From Flavobacterium ammonificans (GTDB lineage: Bacteria; Bacteroidota; Bacteroidia; Flavobacteriales; Flavobacteriaceae), in assembly GCF_020885975.1 (NCBI RefSeq), contig NZ_AP025183.1:806001-870000 (forward strand): 64,000 nt of DNA, read 5' to 3'. Of this stretch, positions 42,662 through 51,633 are shown piece after piece. The position numbers and the translations under genes are program-made. The notes beneath the pieces were generated by a model. That model searched no databases, had not been told where the DNA came from, and saw nothing but the letters and a program-made list of their open reading frames with translations. Each line of letters begins with the position of its first letter. Positions within the stretch are counted from its first letter, which is position 1.

Positions 42662-44350
42662 ATGAACCAAAACAGCCTTGAATTAACCGATTATATTGTA
42701 TTTATTACCTACTTTTTAGTAGTATCCATTTATGGATATGTTATTTATCGCAAACGCGAAAAGAACGAAAACGATGCCAAGGCTTATTTCTTAGCCGAAG
42801 GTAAATTAACTTGGTGGGCTATCGGGGCTTCTTTAATTGCTTCTAATATTTCGGCAGAACAATTTATCGGAATGAGTGGCGAAGGCTTCTTTTTGGGTAT
42901 TGCTGTTGCCGCTTACGAATGGATTGCGGCCATCTCTTTATTGATAGTTGCCATTTGGTTTATACCAGTGTATTTGAAAAATAAGATTTACACGATGCCC
43001 CAATTTCTGAAGACACGATACAACGAATCGACGGCTTTGATTATGGCGGTGTTTTGGTTGTTTTTGTATGTTTTTGTGAATTTGACTTCGATTTTATACT
43101 TAGGAGCTGTTGCTATTAATGGTTTGGCTGGTGGCCAATACTTGCATATTATCATGATTGGATTAGCTTCCTTTGCCTTAGTAATTTCACTTGGCGGAAT
43201 GAAAGTAGTAGCTTATACCGACGTGATTCAGGTGGCGGTTTTGCTGATTGGCGGATTGGTAACTTCTTATATTGCTTTGACTACGGTAAGTCATTATTTT
43301 GGTTTTGGACACGATGCTATTGCTGGTTTTCAGGTATTGATGGAACAGGCGCCAGAACATTTCAAAATGATTATGCCTGAACCAACAGCCACTTCGACTC
43401 AAGAAGAAATTAATAAATACCTAACTATTCCAGGAGTAATGGCCTATTTGGCTGGGATTTGGATTATTAATCTGAATTATTGGGGTTGTAACCAATACAT
43501 TACCCAACGTGCTTTGGGTGCCGATTTAGACACCGCGCGTTCGGGAATTTTGTTTGCGGGTTTTATTAAATTATTTATGCCTTTAATTGTGATTTTGCCT
43601 GGAATTGCGGCTTATGTGTTGCATCAGGGAGGTCATTTACCACAATTAGTGGGAGGGAAAGACGGTGCATATTCGGCAATTTTAACTTTCTTGCCTACGG
43701 GTTTGAAAGGACTTTCAGTAGCGGCTTTAACCGCAGCGATTGTAGCTTCGTTGGCTGGAAAAGTCAATAGTATTTCTACAATTTACACCTTAGACATTCA
43801 TAAAAAATACATTCAAAAGGAAGCAACAGATACGAAACAAGTGAACGTTGGGAAATACGCTGTTTTTGTAGCCTTGTTATTGGCAGTACTTTTTACTTGG
43901 AACGATACTTTAGGCATTGGAGGTGTGGGCGGATTTACCTACATCCAAAAATACACTGGTTTTATTAGCCCGGGAGTTTTTGCGATGTTCATTTTAGGAA
44001 TGTTTTGGAAACGAACTACAGGTGCTGCAGCTGTTGTAGGTGTATTGGCAGGATTTGCCTTGTCTGTGGTATTTAACGAACTGGCACCGGCTTGGTTTGG
44101 CAACGATACTTGGTTGTACACAGCTTACCCTAACGGCAAAGGCGGTTACGAAATACCCTTCTTAATTTGCATGGGCTTGTCTTTTATCTTCACGATGCTG
44201 TTAATGATTCTGGTGAGTTTGGCTGGACCTAAAGTCAACGAAAAAGCCTTTGAATTGGACAAAGTGATGTTCAGAATGAAACCACAAACAACTGTTTTGA
44301 TAGTGGCATTAGTCTTGACAATTTTTGCTTTGTATGTGAAGTTTTGGTAG
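42662..44350 (+). CDS. Sodium:solute symporter (SGLT-like SSS family)
   Basis: An inner-membrane sodium-coupled transporter with about 14 hydrophobic segments and 563 residues from the preferred ATG. It has WWAIGASLIASNISAEQFIG near residue 50, WGCNQYITQRALGA near residue 275, and GLSVAALTAAIVASLAGKVN near residue 355, as in the vSGLT sugar carriers. A sugar is the likeliest substrate, but iodide, lactate and sialic acid carriers share the fold. The frame is open to a TTG at 42593, but those residues are not membrane-like and the ATG fits the family. It is a single gene followed by a weak terminator. Confidence 0.92.
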   Translation: MNQNSLELTDYIVFITYFLVVSIYGYVIYRKREKNENDAKAYFLAEGKLTWWAIGASLIASNISAEQFIGMSGEGFFLGIAVAAYEWIAAISLLIVAIWFIPVYLKNKIYTMPQFLKTRYNESTALIMAVFWLFLYVFVNLTSILYLGAVAINGLAGGQYLHIIMIGLASFALVISLGGMKVVAYTDVIQVAVLLIGGLVTSYIALTTVSHYFGFGHDAIAGFQVLMEQAPEHFKMIMPEPTATSTQEEINKYLTIPGVMAYLAGIWIINLNYWGCNQYITQRALGADLDTARSGILFAGFIKLFMPLIVILPGIAAYVLHQGGHLPQLVGGKDGAYSAILTFLPTGLKGLSVAALTAAIVASLAGKVNSISTIYTLDIHKKYIQKEATDTKQVNVGKYAVFVALLLAVLFTWNDTLGIGGVGGFTYIQKYTGFISPGVFAMFILGMFWKRTTGAAAVVGVLAGFALSVVFNELAPAWFGNDTWLYTAYPNGKGGYEIPFLICMGLSFIFTMLLMILVSLAGPKVNEKAFELDKVMFRMKPQTTVLIVALVLTIFALYVKFW

Positions 44351-44374
44351 ACAATAACTCTTAATACTATAAAT

Positions 44375-44401
44375 CCCTTCTGGAGACAGAGGGGCTTTTT
44401 T
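44375..44401 (+). terminator. Terminator after the symporter gene
   Basis: The stem CCCTTCT/AGAGGGG (one G-T wobble) has a 6-nt loop and is followed by CTTTTTTT. Confidence 0.65.
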
Positions 44402-44402
44402 A

Positions 44403-45326
44403 TTAATAGCTATAGCAACTGCAAGGTCGGTTATTTCTACCATCGATATTAAAGTTCAAGAATAAAGAGTGAGTCCCATTATTTTGAGAATTGAATTTTG
44501 TAATTGATTTGTCAAATGCATATCCAATTAAATATTTTTCGTACAATCGAATTCCTGCAAAAACTCCAATTGATGATTTGAATTCAAAATTAGCACTTGC
44601 ATATATTTCATCTTTCATATTTAAGTTTAGAGCTATTAAGGTGCTAACGGGTGCGCCTTTTACTAATCGAGTAAGAACAGTGGGCTGAATGTAGAAATCT
44701 TTATGTGAGTAAATTTTGTATCCTGAACTAAAATAATAATTTAATGCTTGTTGTGAAATGGTAGAATTATTAGTATCTAATAAAGATGGAGCTAGCAAAT
44801 TAGGGATAGCTGCTCCGATAAAGAAATTTTCATTATGAAGATAGAAACCTGTGCCAAAAATGTAATTAAAGGTTTTTTGTTGACCAATACCAGCAATGAA
44901 TTCAGAAGGATTCTCAATTGATAAAAGACTATAATCTACCTGATAATTTTGAATCCCCGCCTTTATTCCCATAGAAAAACGCCAAAAATCATCTAGGCCC
45001 AAGTGATACGCAAAGTTAGCTACTAGTTTTGTTTCTTCTTCAGCACCTCTTTTGTCGAGTTCAGCATTGATGCCTAATCCCATTAATCCATCAGAAATTG
45101 CCTGATGACCATTGAAAAGAATGGTTTTTGGCGCGCCTGGAAATCCAATCCATTGCGAGCTATATACGCTAGTTAAGCTGATTCCACCATTACTTCCTGC
45201 ATAAGCTGGGTTGTAAGCTAAAGGGGTTAAGCTAAAATTAGATAACTTAAAATCAGCCTGAGCAGATAAGCGCATAAAACAAAATGCTATAAATAAAAAA
45301 AGAAATTTTGATTTAATTTTCTGCAT
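44403..45326 (-). CDS. PorP/SprF family type IX secretion membrane protein
   Basis: An outer-membrane protein of 307 residues from the ATG at 45326 (MQKIKSKFLFLF); an ATG at 45344 is also possible but sits inside the preceding gene. It has a signal peptide (cut after RLSAQ). The family signature is YNPAYAGSNGGISL with QWIGFPGAPKT and FNGHQAIS, and GIKAGIQNYQVDY follows. PorP/SprF proteins are needed to export and attach partner adhesins through T9SS. It lies directly after a CHU_C adhesin gene, the classic partner arrangement (SprF with SprB). Confidence 0.93.
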   Translation of the reverse strand: MQKIKSKFLFLFIAFCFMRLSAQADFKLSNFSLTPLAYNPAYAGSNGGISLTSVYSSQWIGFPGAPKTILFNGHQAISDGLMGLGINAELDKRGAEEETKLVANFAYHLGLDDFWRFSMGIKAGIQNYQVDYSLLSIENPSEFIAGIGQQKTFNYIFGTGFYLHNENFFIGAAIPNLLAPSLLDTNNSTISQQALNYYFSSGYKIYSHKDFYIQPTVLTRLVKGAPVSTLIALNLNMKDEIYASANFEFKSSIGVFAGIRLYEKYLIGYAFDKSITKFNSQNNGTHSLFLNFNIDGRNNRPCSCYSY

Positions 45327-45327
45327 C

Positions 45328-48111
45328 TTAATTGGCATTGTCAATTTGTAAATAACCGGTTAATTCGGTTTGTTTATCTACAAATGTATTATTGTAAACT
45401 AAAATGAAAAAATAGGTTCCAGAGGGTAAAAAGCTGTCTTTCATATACACCCCCGAAACATTAGCTTTGCCTTTAAAAGCGTTACTCATATTGTCATATC
45501 CTGAAGTTTCCCAAACTAATTTTCCATATCGATTGTAAATTTTCACCGAATTATCTTGAAAATAGGAGATGTCATCAAAGGTTAATTGGTCGTTTAATGA
45601 ATTTCCATTAATGGTAATTAAGTTGTATGCAGTTATATTACATTTAAAAAGATCTACTTTAACAGCTAATCGTTGTAAACTTTCACAACCAGTTGCTGCA
45701 TCTATAGTTGTTGCATAATAGGTTGTATTGTCTTGTAAAAGTGTTGCATTGTCAATAGTCATACCATTAGTAAGGGCATCAAACCATAGGATGGAGTTGC
45801 CTGTTACTATTAAATTTGAAATTACAAGATTTTCTTCTAAACAGAATTTTTGAATTTCATCTCCTTTGGGTGTTGGGACCTTTACTATTGAAACAGTAGT
45901 TTGAAAACGATTAGTACTTTCACAACCATCAATAGTTTGGGTAGCAAAATAGTTAGTTTCATTAACTAAAGCGGTAGTATTATTTAAAGCTGTAGTTCCT
46001 GTTGCGGATGCAAACCACTTAACATCTGTTCCATTGACTGCCAAGGCAGCAATTGTAGAATCATTGCAAAACTGTTGTTTAGCAGCACCCGTTGGAGCTG
46101 GAGTGTTTTTTACTGTAATTGTGATGCTTTTTCTACAGGTACTTTCATTTGTGGTTACATCTACCCAATAGGTAGTTGTTACTAAAGGTTTTGGATTTAT
46201 GGATGAGGTAGTTTCTCCAGTTGACCATAAGTAGGAATAAGTTGCTAAATTTTCAATTTCATAAATAGGAAAAGCTGTTGTACAACCACAAGAATTGTTA
46301 CTAGGATCTCCGGCATCATTCCACTTCATTCCAAATACATTCCATTCTATTTGACCAAAATTTTCTGAATTTTCTGTATTGTTAGGCTCTCCTGTATACC
46401 AGTTTGTGTATTGTAAAGGGGAATTATCAACCCACTTCCACCCTCCAGAAGGTTCGGAATAATTAGATGAAGATAAATCTTGGTACAGCCCAATCCAGTA
46501 TTGAATACCGTCATTTCCTCTTGAAGGGAGTGCATTATAAACTGATAATTCTTCGTTGGCATCATTTATTATATACATTGAAGCACCTATTTGATCTCCA
46601 TGTATTTTGGCTCCTGGCCAAGTAGTTGCTTGATTTTTATAAAAATAAGAATGACTTCCAATTGTTTTAAAAAGTATCAAATCAGGGTTTGCAAGTTGAA
46701 ATTGACTTAAAGATTGTGAACTGTTGTTTATTTTCAAATTTACCTGATCGCCAATACACACTTCAGTTGCACTAGCCGTAATTTCTGGAATATTTTCAAT
46801 CGTAGTAGTAACTGCTAAACGAGTTAAACTTTCGCAAGAAGACGAGCTAGCCGAAGCATAATAAGTATTTCCATTTACAAGTGAAGTTGTACTTGGTATT
46901 AAATTACCTCCTGTCGCTGCATCATACCATTTGATTGAATTTCCTGTTACAACTAAATCTGAAATAGTAGTTGATGAGCAAAAAAATTGGGTAGATGATC
47001 CTGTAGGGGCTACAACAGCAGGAAGTATTGAAATAGTCATAGTTGCAGTGGAGCCACACTGTCCATTATTTGGGGTAAAAGTATAGGTTGTTGTAGCTGT
47101 ATTATTTAAAGCTGGAGACCATGTTCCTGTTATCCCATTGTTGGAAGTTAATGGCAAACTGATTGTGCCACCTGAACAAATAGGCGCTATTTGATTAAAA
47201 GCAGGCGTTGTAAGTGATATAGGGGGTAAATTTAAAACGCTTTGAATCACACATCCTTCAGGACTTCGTATCCAAATATTTTGATTTCCTGGACTAATTG
47301 TAAGTGAATTAGAAGTTGAGTAATTGGTGCCATTAAGCGAATATTGAGCAGTATTTACATTGGACAATAATTCAACAGTATATTGACTGCAGGTTGAACT
47401 TAGTATAGTATAACCAGTATAATTAAAAGTGTTAATTGAGGTTGCTTCATTATCATATTGAATTGAACCTACAGCAGCTCCATGATTTATATTAGCTATC
47501 TCATTTAATAAATTAGAATTGAATTTATAATACCCTTTTAGTCCAACTTGAGTAGATGGATTTGGTAAAGTATTCATATTGTTTTTAATATCGTTTTCAC
47601 TTCTGCAAACGTTCCATATTCGCACTTCATCAATGGAGCCAAAAAATTGTTCAAACTCTTGAAAGTTTGAAGTTCTATTTCCAATTCCAGTGTTTATATT
47701 ATTTTGCAATAAATTCCCGGTGGCAGGATTTTTAATTACCAAGCATCCATTCACATAATACCTTACAAATTGACCGTCATAAGTGCCTGCAACATGATAC
47801 CATTTATTTAATTCCAAAGCATAGGGATTGTTCATTAAATAAAATCCATTGCTAGTACTAATTTCAAAAGTTTTAGGACGTAATAAATAATTTAGATTGG
47901 AGGAGTCAGTATGCTTTGAAACAATATTCATAGCATAGGCTGAAGTTGAAGACATGAAAATTTTAGCTTCAACAGTAAGTTGATTCCCCGTAATGTCTAA
48001 ATCACCAATATTGACGTATTGATTCGTATTGGTAAGTTTAAGACTTTGTCCAAAAACTAACTGTGTAAAAAGGAAGCTAATGCATAGTAGTGTTTTTAGT
48101 TTCAACTTCAT
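45328..48111 (-). CDS. T9SS adhesin with LamG-like, Ig-like, C-type lectin and gliding-motility C-terminal domains
   Basis: A large surface protein of 927 residues. It has a signal peptide (cut near FGQS) and a LamG/concanavalin-like domain at about residues 20-190. Several Ig-like (Ig_7-type) repeats follow with SSTTISDLVVTGNSIKWYDA and related copies. A C-type lectin domain sits at about residues 475-620 (YWIGLYQDLSS, WKWVDNSPLQYTNWYTGEPN, NSCGCTTAFPIYEIE). Two more Ig-like repeats follow. The CHU_C gliding-motility domain ends the protein (VKIYNRYGKLVWETSGYDN), a type B sorting signal that depends on the adjacent PorP/SprF. Probable role: binding glycans or particles at the cell surface. 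Confidence 0.92.
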   Translation of the reverse strand: MKLKLKTLLCISFLFTQLVFGQSLKLTNTNQYVNIGDLDITGNQLTVEAKIFMSSTSAYAMNIVSKHTDSSNLNYLLRPKTFEISTSNGFYLMNNPYALELNKWYHVAGTYDGQFVRYYVNGCLVIKNPATGNLLQNNINTGIGNRTSNFQEFEQFFGSIDEVRIWNVCRSENDIKNNMNTLPNPSTQVGLKGYYKFNSNLLNEIANINHGAAVGSIQYDNEATSINTFNYTGYTILSSTCSQYTVELLSNVNTAQYSLNGTNYSTSNSLTISPGNQNIWIRSPEGCVIQSVLNLPPISLTTPAFNQIAPICSGGTISLPLTSNNGITGTWSPALNNTATTTYTFTPNNGQCGSTATMTISILPAVVAPTGSSTQFFCSSTTISDLVVTGNSIKWYDAATGGNLIPSTTSLVNGNTYYASASSSSCESLTRLAVTTTIENIPEITASATEVCIGDQVNLKINNSSQSLSQFQLANPDLILFKTIGSHSYFYKNQATTWPGAKIHGDQIGASMYIINDANEELSVYNALPSRGNDGIQYWIGLYQDLSSSNYSEPSGGWKWVDNSPLQYTNWYTGEPNNTENSENFGQIEWNVFGMKWNDAGDPSNNSCGCTTAFPIYEIENLATYSYLWSTGETTSSINPKPLVTTTYWVDVTTNESTCRKSITITVKNTPAPTGAAKQQFCNDSTIAALAVNGTDVKWFASATGTTALNNTTALVNETNYFATQTIDGCESTNRFQTTVSIVKVPTPKGDEIQKFCLEENLVISNLIVTGNSILWFDALTNGMTIDNATLLQDNTTYYATTIDAATGCESLQRLAVKVDLFKCNITAYNLITINGNSLNDQLTFDDISYFQDNSVKIYNRYGKLVWETSGYDNMSNAFKGKANVSGVYMKDSFLPSGTYFFILVYNNTFVDKQTELTGYLQIDNAN

Positions 48112-48127
48112 ATTTGTAGAGAGTATT

Positions 48128-48436
48128 TTAAATTTTATGATGTATCAGTAAACAAGCTACATATACTGAGATTTTATTGTTAGGACATTCTTGCCATTTG
48201 GGTTGGTTGTACAATGAAGTTCGAAAAGTGTATATTTCTTTATCTGTTTTATTGACTTGATTAATTCGTTCTTTAACACTTTCAACAATTTCGTTTTTAA
48301 CAGCTAAGAAATAATTCATTTTTCCAAAACGAAGTAGTAATACACCATTCTCAATTGCATAATCAAATGAAGATCTTTTGCCTAAGGTTAAATGGTTAAA
48401 AATGGGAGCGGATATAGTATCTTTTGTTCTTTTCAT
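48128..48436 (-). CDS. Small hypothetical protein in the T9SS surface locus
   Basis: A 102-residue protein with no signal peptide or membrane segment that I can see; the family is unrecognised. Its middle (NGVLLLRFGKMNYFLAVKNEIVESVKERI) looks like a compact strand-helix fold. It lies 16 nt before the adhesin gene and 67 nt after the collagen-like gene, on the same strand, so it is probably co-transcribed. As a cytoplasmic protein between secreted ones it could be regulatory or a chaperone, but nothing in the sequence proves this. Confidence 0.6.
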   Translation of the reverse strand: MKRTKDTISAPIFNHLTLGKRSSFDYAIENGVLLLRFGKMNYFLAVKNEIVESVKERINQVNKTDKEIYTFRTSLYNQPKWQECPNNKISVYVACLLIHHKI

Positions 48437-48503
48437 TTTTTAATTAGGGTATAATTTTAATTTGCAATTCAATTGTTTGTTTTGATTAATTTTTGAAATA
48501 GAG

Positions 48504-50324
48504 TTAATATTCAATTACACTTATGCCATAAAGATTAGTGCTTGGCTCAATTACTGTCCCTTCTGGCAACCAAATATTTCCTTTCATCAAATCAAAAGTC
48601 ATTGCTCCCCATGCATTGGCATTATAAAAATCTTCTGAATTCCCAACATATATCGAATTCCCATTTATCTTTATAATAAATTCTTTTCTACCGATAAAAT
48701 TTTGTGACGGTAAGACCGATGATAATTTCCATTTCTTGCCAATTGGAACAGTAGTAGATGTTGTAATTAAGTGACATTTTAAATTTGTATTATCAATTTC
48801 TTGAATTGATAAAAATCCTATATTTTCAACGGAAGTTATGTTTATAGTAGTTCCGCTCGGGAACCAAAAATCACCTTCAACTAAAAATGAGGTCCACATA
48901 ATAATATCATCATTCTGATTTACAGTTCTTTTATTTGTAGTGCCTATGTATACATTATTACCATTTATACTTATAATTTTATCCATATTATTAAACCAAG
49001 AAGCATTTGCTAATATATTTGATATCCTTGCACTTTTACCCACAGGAACTGTATAAATAGATGTATTGTTTAAAAGAAAAACATTAGATAATTGATTATC
49101 GATGTTACCATTATTTATGTTGCTTAAACTATTACAAATGTAGCTAACGTTTGATATTTCGGATAAATCTAGATTACCATTGTTATTAGTGTCTAGTCCA
49201 ACTTCAATTTTGGTTCCGCCATCAGCACAATTAGCGCCTGCAGCTTCTGTAGTGGTATTGACCAAAGTATTCTTCCCATTCGTTCCCGCAGCACCTTGTG
49301 GTCCCACTACAGCAATACCGCTCCCCCAAGCCCCACTAGTTTTAGGGCCAAACAACGTATTAGTAGTAGTGTTAATGTAAAAATCACCATTGTTTCCCGT
49401 GCTATTTGTTGGGTCTTGATTTCCGTTTAGGATAGTTTTTCCATCTAATCCATTGGCTCCGTTAGTCCCTGTTATTCCTTGTGGTCCTGTATTACCAGCA
49501 GGTCCAGCTATTCCAGCTACTCCTTGTGGACCTTGAGCTCCAGTAGCTCCCTGTAAAGCGGTTAGAAATTGTGATTCGGTTCCGGTATTACCTGCATTGA
49601 GCCAAATTTGATAAGCAGACAAACCATCTTGTCCATTGCTGCCATTAATCCCTGCTATTCCTTGTGGTCCTGTACTACCAGTTGGACCGGCAATTCCTTG
49701 GATCCCCTGCGGACCAACTAGTGGTACACCATTTCCCCAAACGTCATTTGTTTTAGGTCCAAAAAGGTTACTTGTAGCGGTATTAATGTAAAAATCACCA
49801 TTGGTCCCAATACTAGCGTTTGGAATAGTTGTTCCATTTAAGACTGTTTTCCCGTCAAGTCCATTGTTGCCTGCAGGACCTTGTGTTCCAGTCACTCCTG
49901 TATGCGCAGCATAGAGTGCAAAAGGGACATAGGTAAAAGGCTGGTTGCTAATTTCAATAAAATGAGTTGACTGACCACTTGGATCTAGGGATACAATTAA
50001 ATTTTTAGCAGAACCATCCCAATTGATGGTGCTAAATTGAGTTGCTATTCCAGCTTTTCGAGTACCGGTACCAATGACAACATTTACCATTCCAAATTCA
50101 TCAGTTTGTGTATTGATGATTTCTTGGTAGTCTAATGAAGAAGAGGCATTAAGAATTTTAAATTCTAAAGTAATATCTTGATTTACCAAAGGCAAACGGG
50201 AGTTGTCTGCACCAGGCAATTCTTCTGTATTTGGATTTAAGATAACCGCTTGATAGGTAATGCCATTTTGAGCTTGAGACCAAAATGTGCACAAAATTAT
50301 AAGTAGAGTATAAAAATTCTTCAT
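48504..50324 (-). CDS. Secreted collagen-like repeat protein
   Basis: About 606 residues from the ATG at 50324, which precedes a clean signal peptide (KNFYTLLIILCTFWSQAQ). The frame is open 12 codons further upstream to 50360, into the neighbour. Gly-X-Y tracts cover two regions (GPQGIQGIAGPTGSTGPQG and GPQGVAGIAGPAGNTGPQG among them), split by near-identical NGDFYINT-NLFGPKT segments. A DUF7151-like stretch follows (ANCADGGTKIEVGLD) and then a duplicated beta-rich head (INGNNVYIG, INGNSIYVG). There is no obvious T9SS domain. It probably forms a trimeric stalk-like surface fibre. Its start overlaps the beta-barrel gene's end by about 1 codon to 26 nt, depending on start. Confidence 0.86.
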   Translation of the reverse strand: MKNFYTLLIILCTFWSQAQNGITYQAVILNPNTEELPGADNSRLPLVNQDITLEFKILNASSSLDYQEIINTQTDEFGMVNVVIGTGTRKAGIATQFSTINWDGSAKNLIVSLDPSGQSTHFIEISNQPFTYVPFALYAAHTGVTGTQGPAGNNGLDGKTVLNGTTIPNASIGTNGDFYINTATSNLFGPKTNDVWGNGVPLVGPQGIQGIAGPTGSTGPQGIAGINGSNGQDGLSAYQIWLNAGNTGTESQFLTALQGATGAQGPQGVAGIAGPAGNTGPQGITGTNGANGLDGKTILNGNQDPTNSTGNNGDFYINTTTNTLFGPKTSGAWGSGIAVVGPQGAAGTNGKNTLVNTTTEAAGANCADGGTKIEVGLDTNNNGNLDLSEISNVSYICNSLSNINNGNIDNQLSNVFLLNNTSIYTVPVGKSARISNILANASWFNNMDKIISINGNNVYIGTTNKRTVNQNDDIIMWTSFLVEGDFWFPSGTTINITSVENIGFLSIQEIDNTNLKCHLITTSTTVPIGKKWKLSSVLPSQNFIGRKEFIIKINGNSIYVGNSEDFYNANAWGAMTFDLMKGNIWLPEGTVIEPSTNLYGISVIEY

Positions 50325-50334
50325 TTTTTGAGGT

Positions 50335-50952
50335 TTAATTAATGGCGTAGTGAATACCAAATTCTAATTGATGAGAACTAAATCCTAATTTTTGATCGGT
50401 CGAGTTAGACAAATTGATTCCTTTACAATAATTATATCCTAAACTAATATAGCCAGCAGCGGCAAGATTATATTTTACTTGTAAACCAAGGCTTGGAGTT
50501 ACTAATAAACCACTAAACTCTTTTTCTTTAGTTAAGTCAAAATAAGTGCCGTTGATGGTTTGTTTTCCTCTAATGATTGTACCAAGATTGAATCCAAAAA
50601 CAGGTAGAATGTCGAAATTATTTCTGTTATTTAGAATTGAATAGGATATTCGAGATTGAATGCTCAGATAATTAGTATCCCAATAATAACTATTTGTTAA
50701 ATTTCCCCCTGCACTATTGTACTCATTTAATGCTAAACCAATATTTAAATTAATTTTTTCATTAGAAAGAGGTTTAGTATAACCTAATTCATAAAAATTC
50801 CCTGATCCATTTTTTAAATTAGGGTTAGAAGCCCCACTAGAATTTTTAAAATAATAAGTGGTGAAATTTTTTCCTGTATAGAAATAGACTTCTTGTGCGA
50901 AACTATTTTGATAAATTATATAAAAGCTGATAATTAGAAATAGTTTTTTCAT
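50335..50952 (-). CDS. Predicted outer-membrane beta-barrel protein
   Basis: A 205-residue protein with a signal peptide (cut after NSFAQ) and a series of alternating strands separated by Asn/Ser/Gly turns, for example NLNIGLALNEYNSAGG and VTPSLGLQVKYNLAAAGYISLGYNY. It ends HQLEFGIHYAIN. This fits the small OmpA/OmpX-like barrels of Bacteroidota. It overlaps the upstream sorting-domain gene by 4 nt (ATGA) and runs into the collagen-like gene, so all are one operon. It may anchor the collagen-like protein, but that is inference. Confidence 0.75.
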   Translation of the reverse strand: MKKLFLIISFYIIYQNSFAQEVYFYTGKNFTTYYFKNSSGASNPNLKNGSGNFYELGYTKPLSNEKINLNIGLALNEYNSAGGNLTNSYYWDTNYLSIQSRISYSILNNRNNFDILPVFGFNLGTIIRGKQTINGTYFDLTKEKEFSGLLVTPSLGLQVKYNLAAAGYISLGYNYCKGINLSNSTDQKLGFSSHQLEFGIHYAIN

Positions 50953-51437
50953 TTTGATTGTATGATTTGAGTGTAATAATTCAATTTATCTGCAGTTAAA
51001 CGAACTAGATAAGTTGCGGATGGTAGTTGTAGGTTTGCAATAGAAAGTATTTTTTCGTTTGGTTTTTTCGTTTCTTGATATACTATTTTACCTGTTATGT
51101 CAAATAGTGTAATCTGAATGCTTGTATTTATTAGTTGTGAAAATTGAAAATAGACTGTGTCAAAGAAAGGATTGGGATAAGTTTTTGTACTTATAATCGA
51201 AGCGTCATTGGTTTTAATATAATTGCTCCATAGACTTTGTTGGTATCCTTGCGAAATAGTAAGATTGTTTTTTTGAGAAGTACCAGTTAAACTCTGCTGC
51301 CCTATAGACTGAGATATGTACATTCCATTAGCAATGGTAAAACTATTACCTTGAGCAGTTACCATTTGGCGTTGTAAGTTTTGACTATAAAGAGTGCTAC
51401 TAATTGCTAGAAATACTACTAGTATTGTTTTTTTCAT
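50949..51437 (-). CDS. Small secreted protein with T9SS type A sorting domain
   Basis: A 162-residue protein, nearly half of it the sorting domain. The signal peptide is cut after TLYSQ. A short mature region follows (GNSFTIANGMYISQSIGQQSL, reading GQQSLTGTS as seen in other Bacteroidota). The C-terminal domain TKTYPNPFFDTVYFQF, then ITLFDITGKIVYQE and ATYLVRLTADK is type A. This layout, a tiny cargo plus sorting domain, is common at the head of such surface operons. It is first in the minus-strand operon that runs on to the PorP/SprF gene. Confidence 0.85.
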   Translation of the reverse strand: MKKTILVVFLAISSTLYSQNLQRQMVTAQGNSFTIANGMYISQSIGQQSLTGTSQKNNLTISQGYQQSLWSNYIKTNDASIISTKTYPNPFFDTVYFQFSQLINTSIQITLFDITGKIVYQETKKPNEKILSIANLQLPSATYLVRLTADKLNYYTQIIQSK

Positions 51438-51583
51438 TCGTGTTTTTAGTAAAATTGAAAATGCGGGGACAGTTCGAATTAAAAATAGCCTAACTCATTT
51501 AAGCATTTCAAAATATCGTTGGAAATCATATTTTCTACTATTTTTACAGGAACAACTAATTGATAATCAAAACAATATAAAAA

Positions 51584-51611
51584 TAAGAAAAACGCCTTGT
51601 TGAAGGCGTTT
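51584..51611 (-). terminator. Terminator after the kelch regulator gene
   Basis: The stem AAACGCCTT/AAGGCGTTT (51590-51598, 51603-51611) has loop GTTG. Minus-strand sequence after it is T-rich. It separates the kelch gene from the surface-protein operon downstream. Confidence 0.8.
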
Positions 51612-51633
51612 CTTGATGCATTTCTACTATAGG

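Noticed and set aside
42583-42681. A 32-codon ATG frame overlapping the symporter start
   Set aside because: It has no recognisable feature, low-complexity composition and no sign of conservation. Such overlaps are expected by chance in AT-rich sequence.
48504-50324. The Gly-X-Y protein as a phage tail fibre
   Set aside because: No other phage gene is nearby, and it has a signal peptide and sits in a surface-protein operon.
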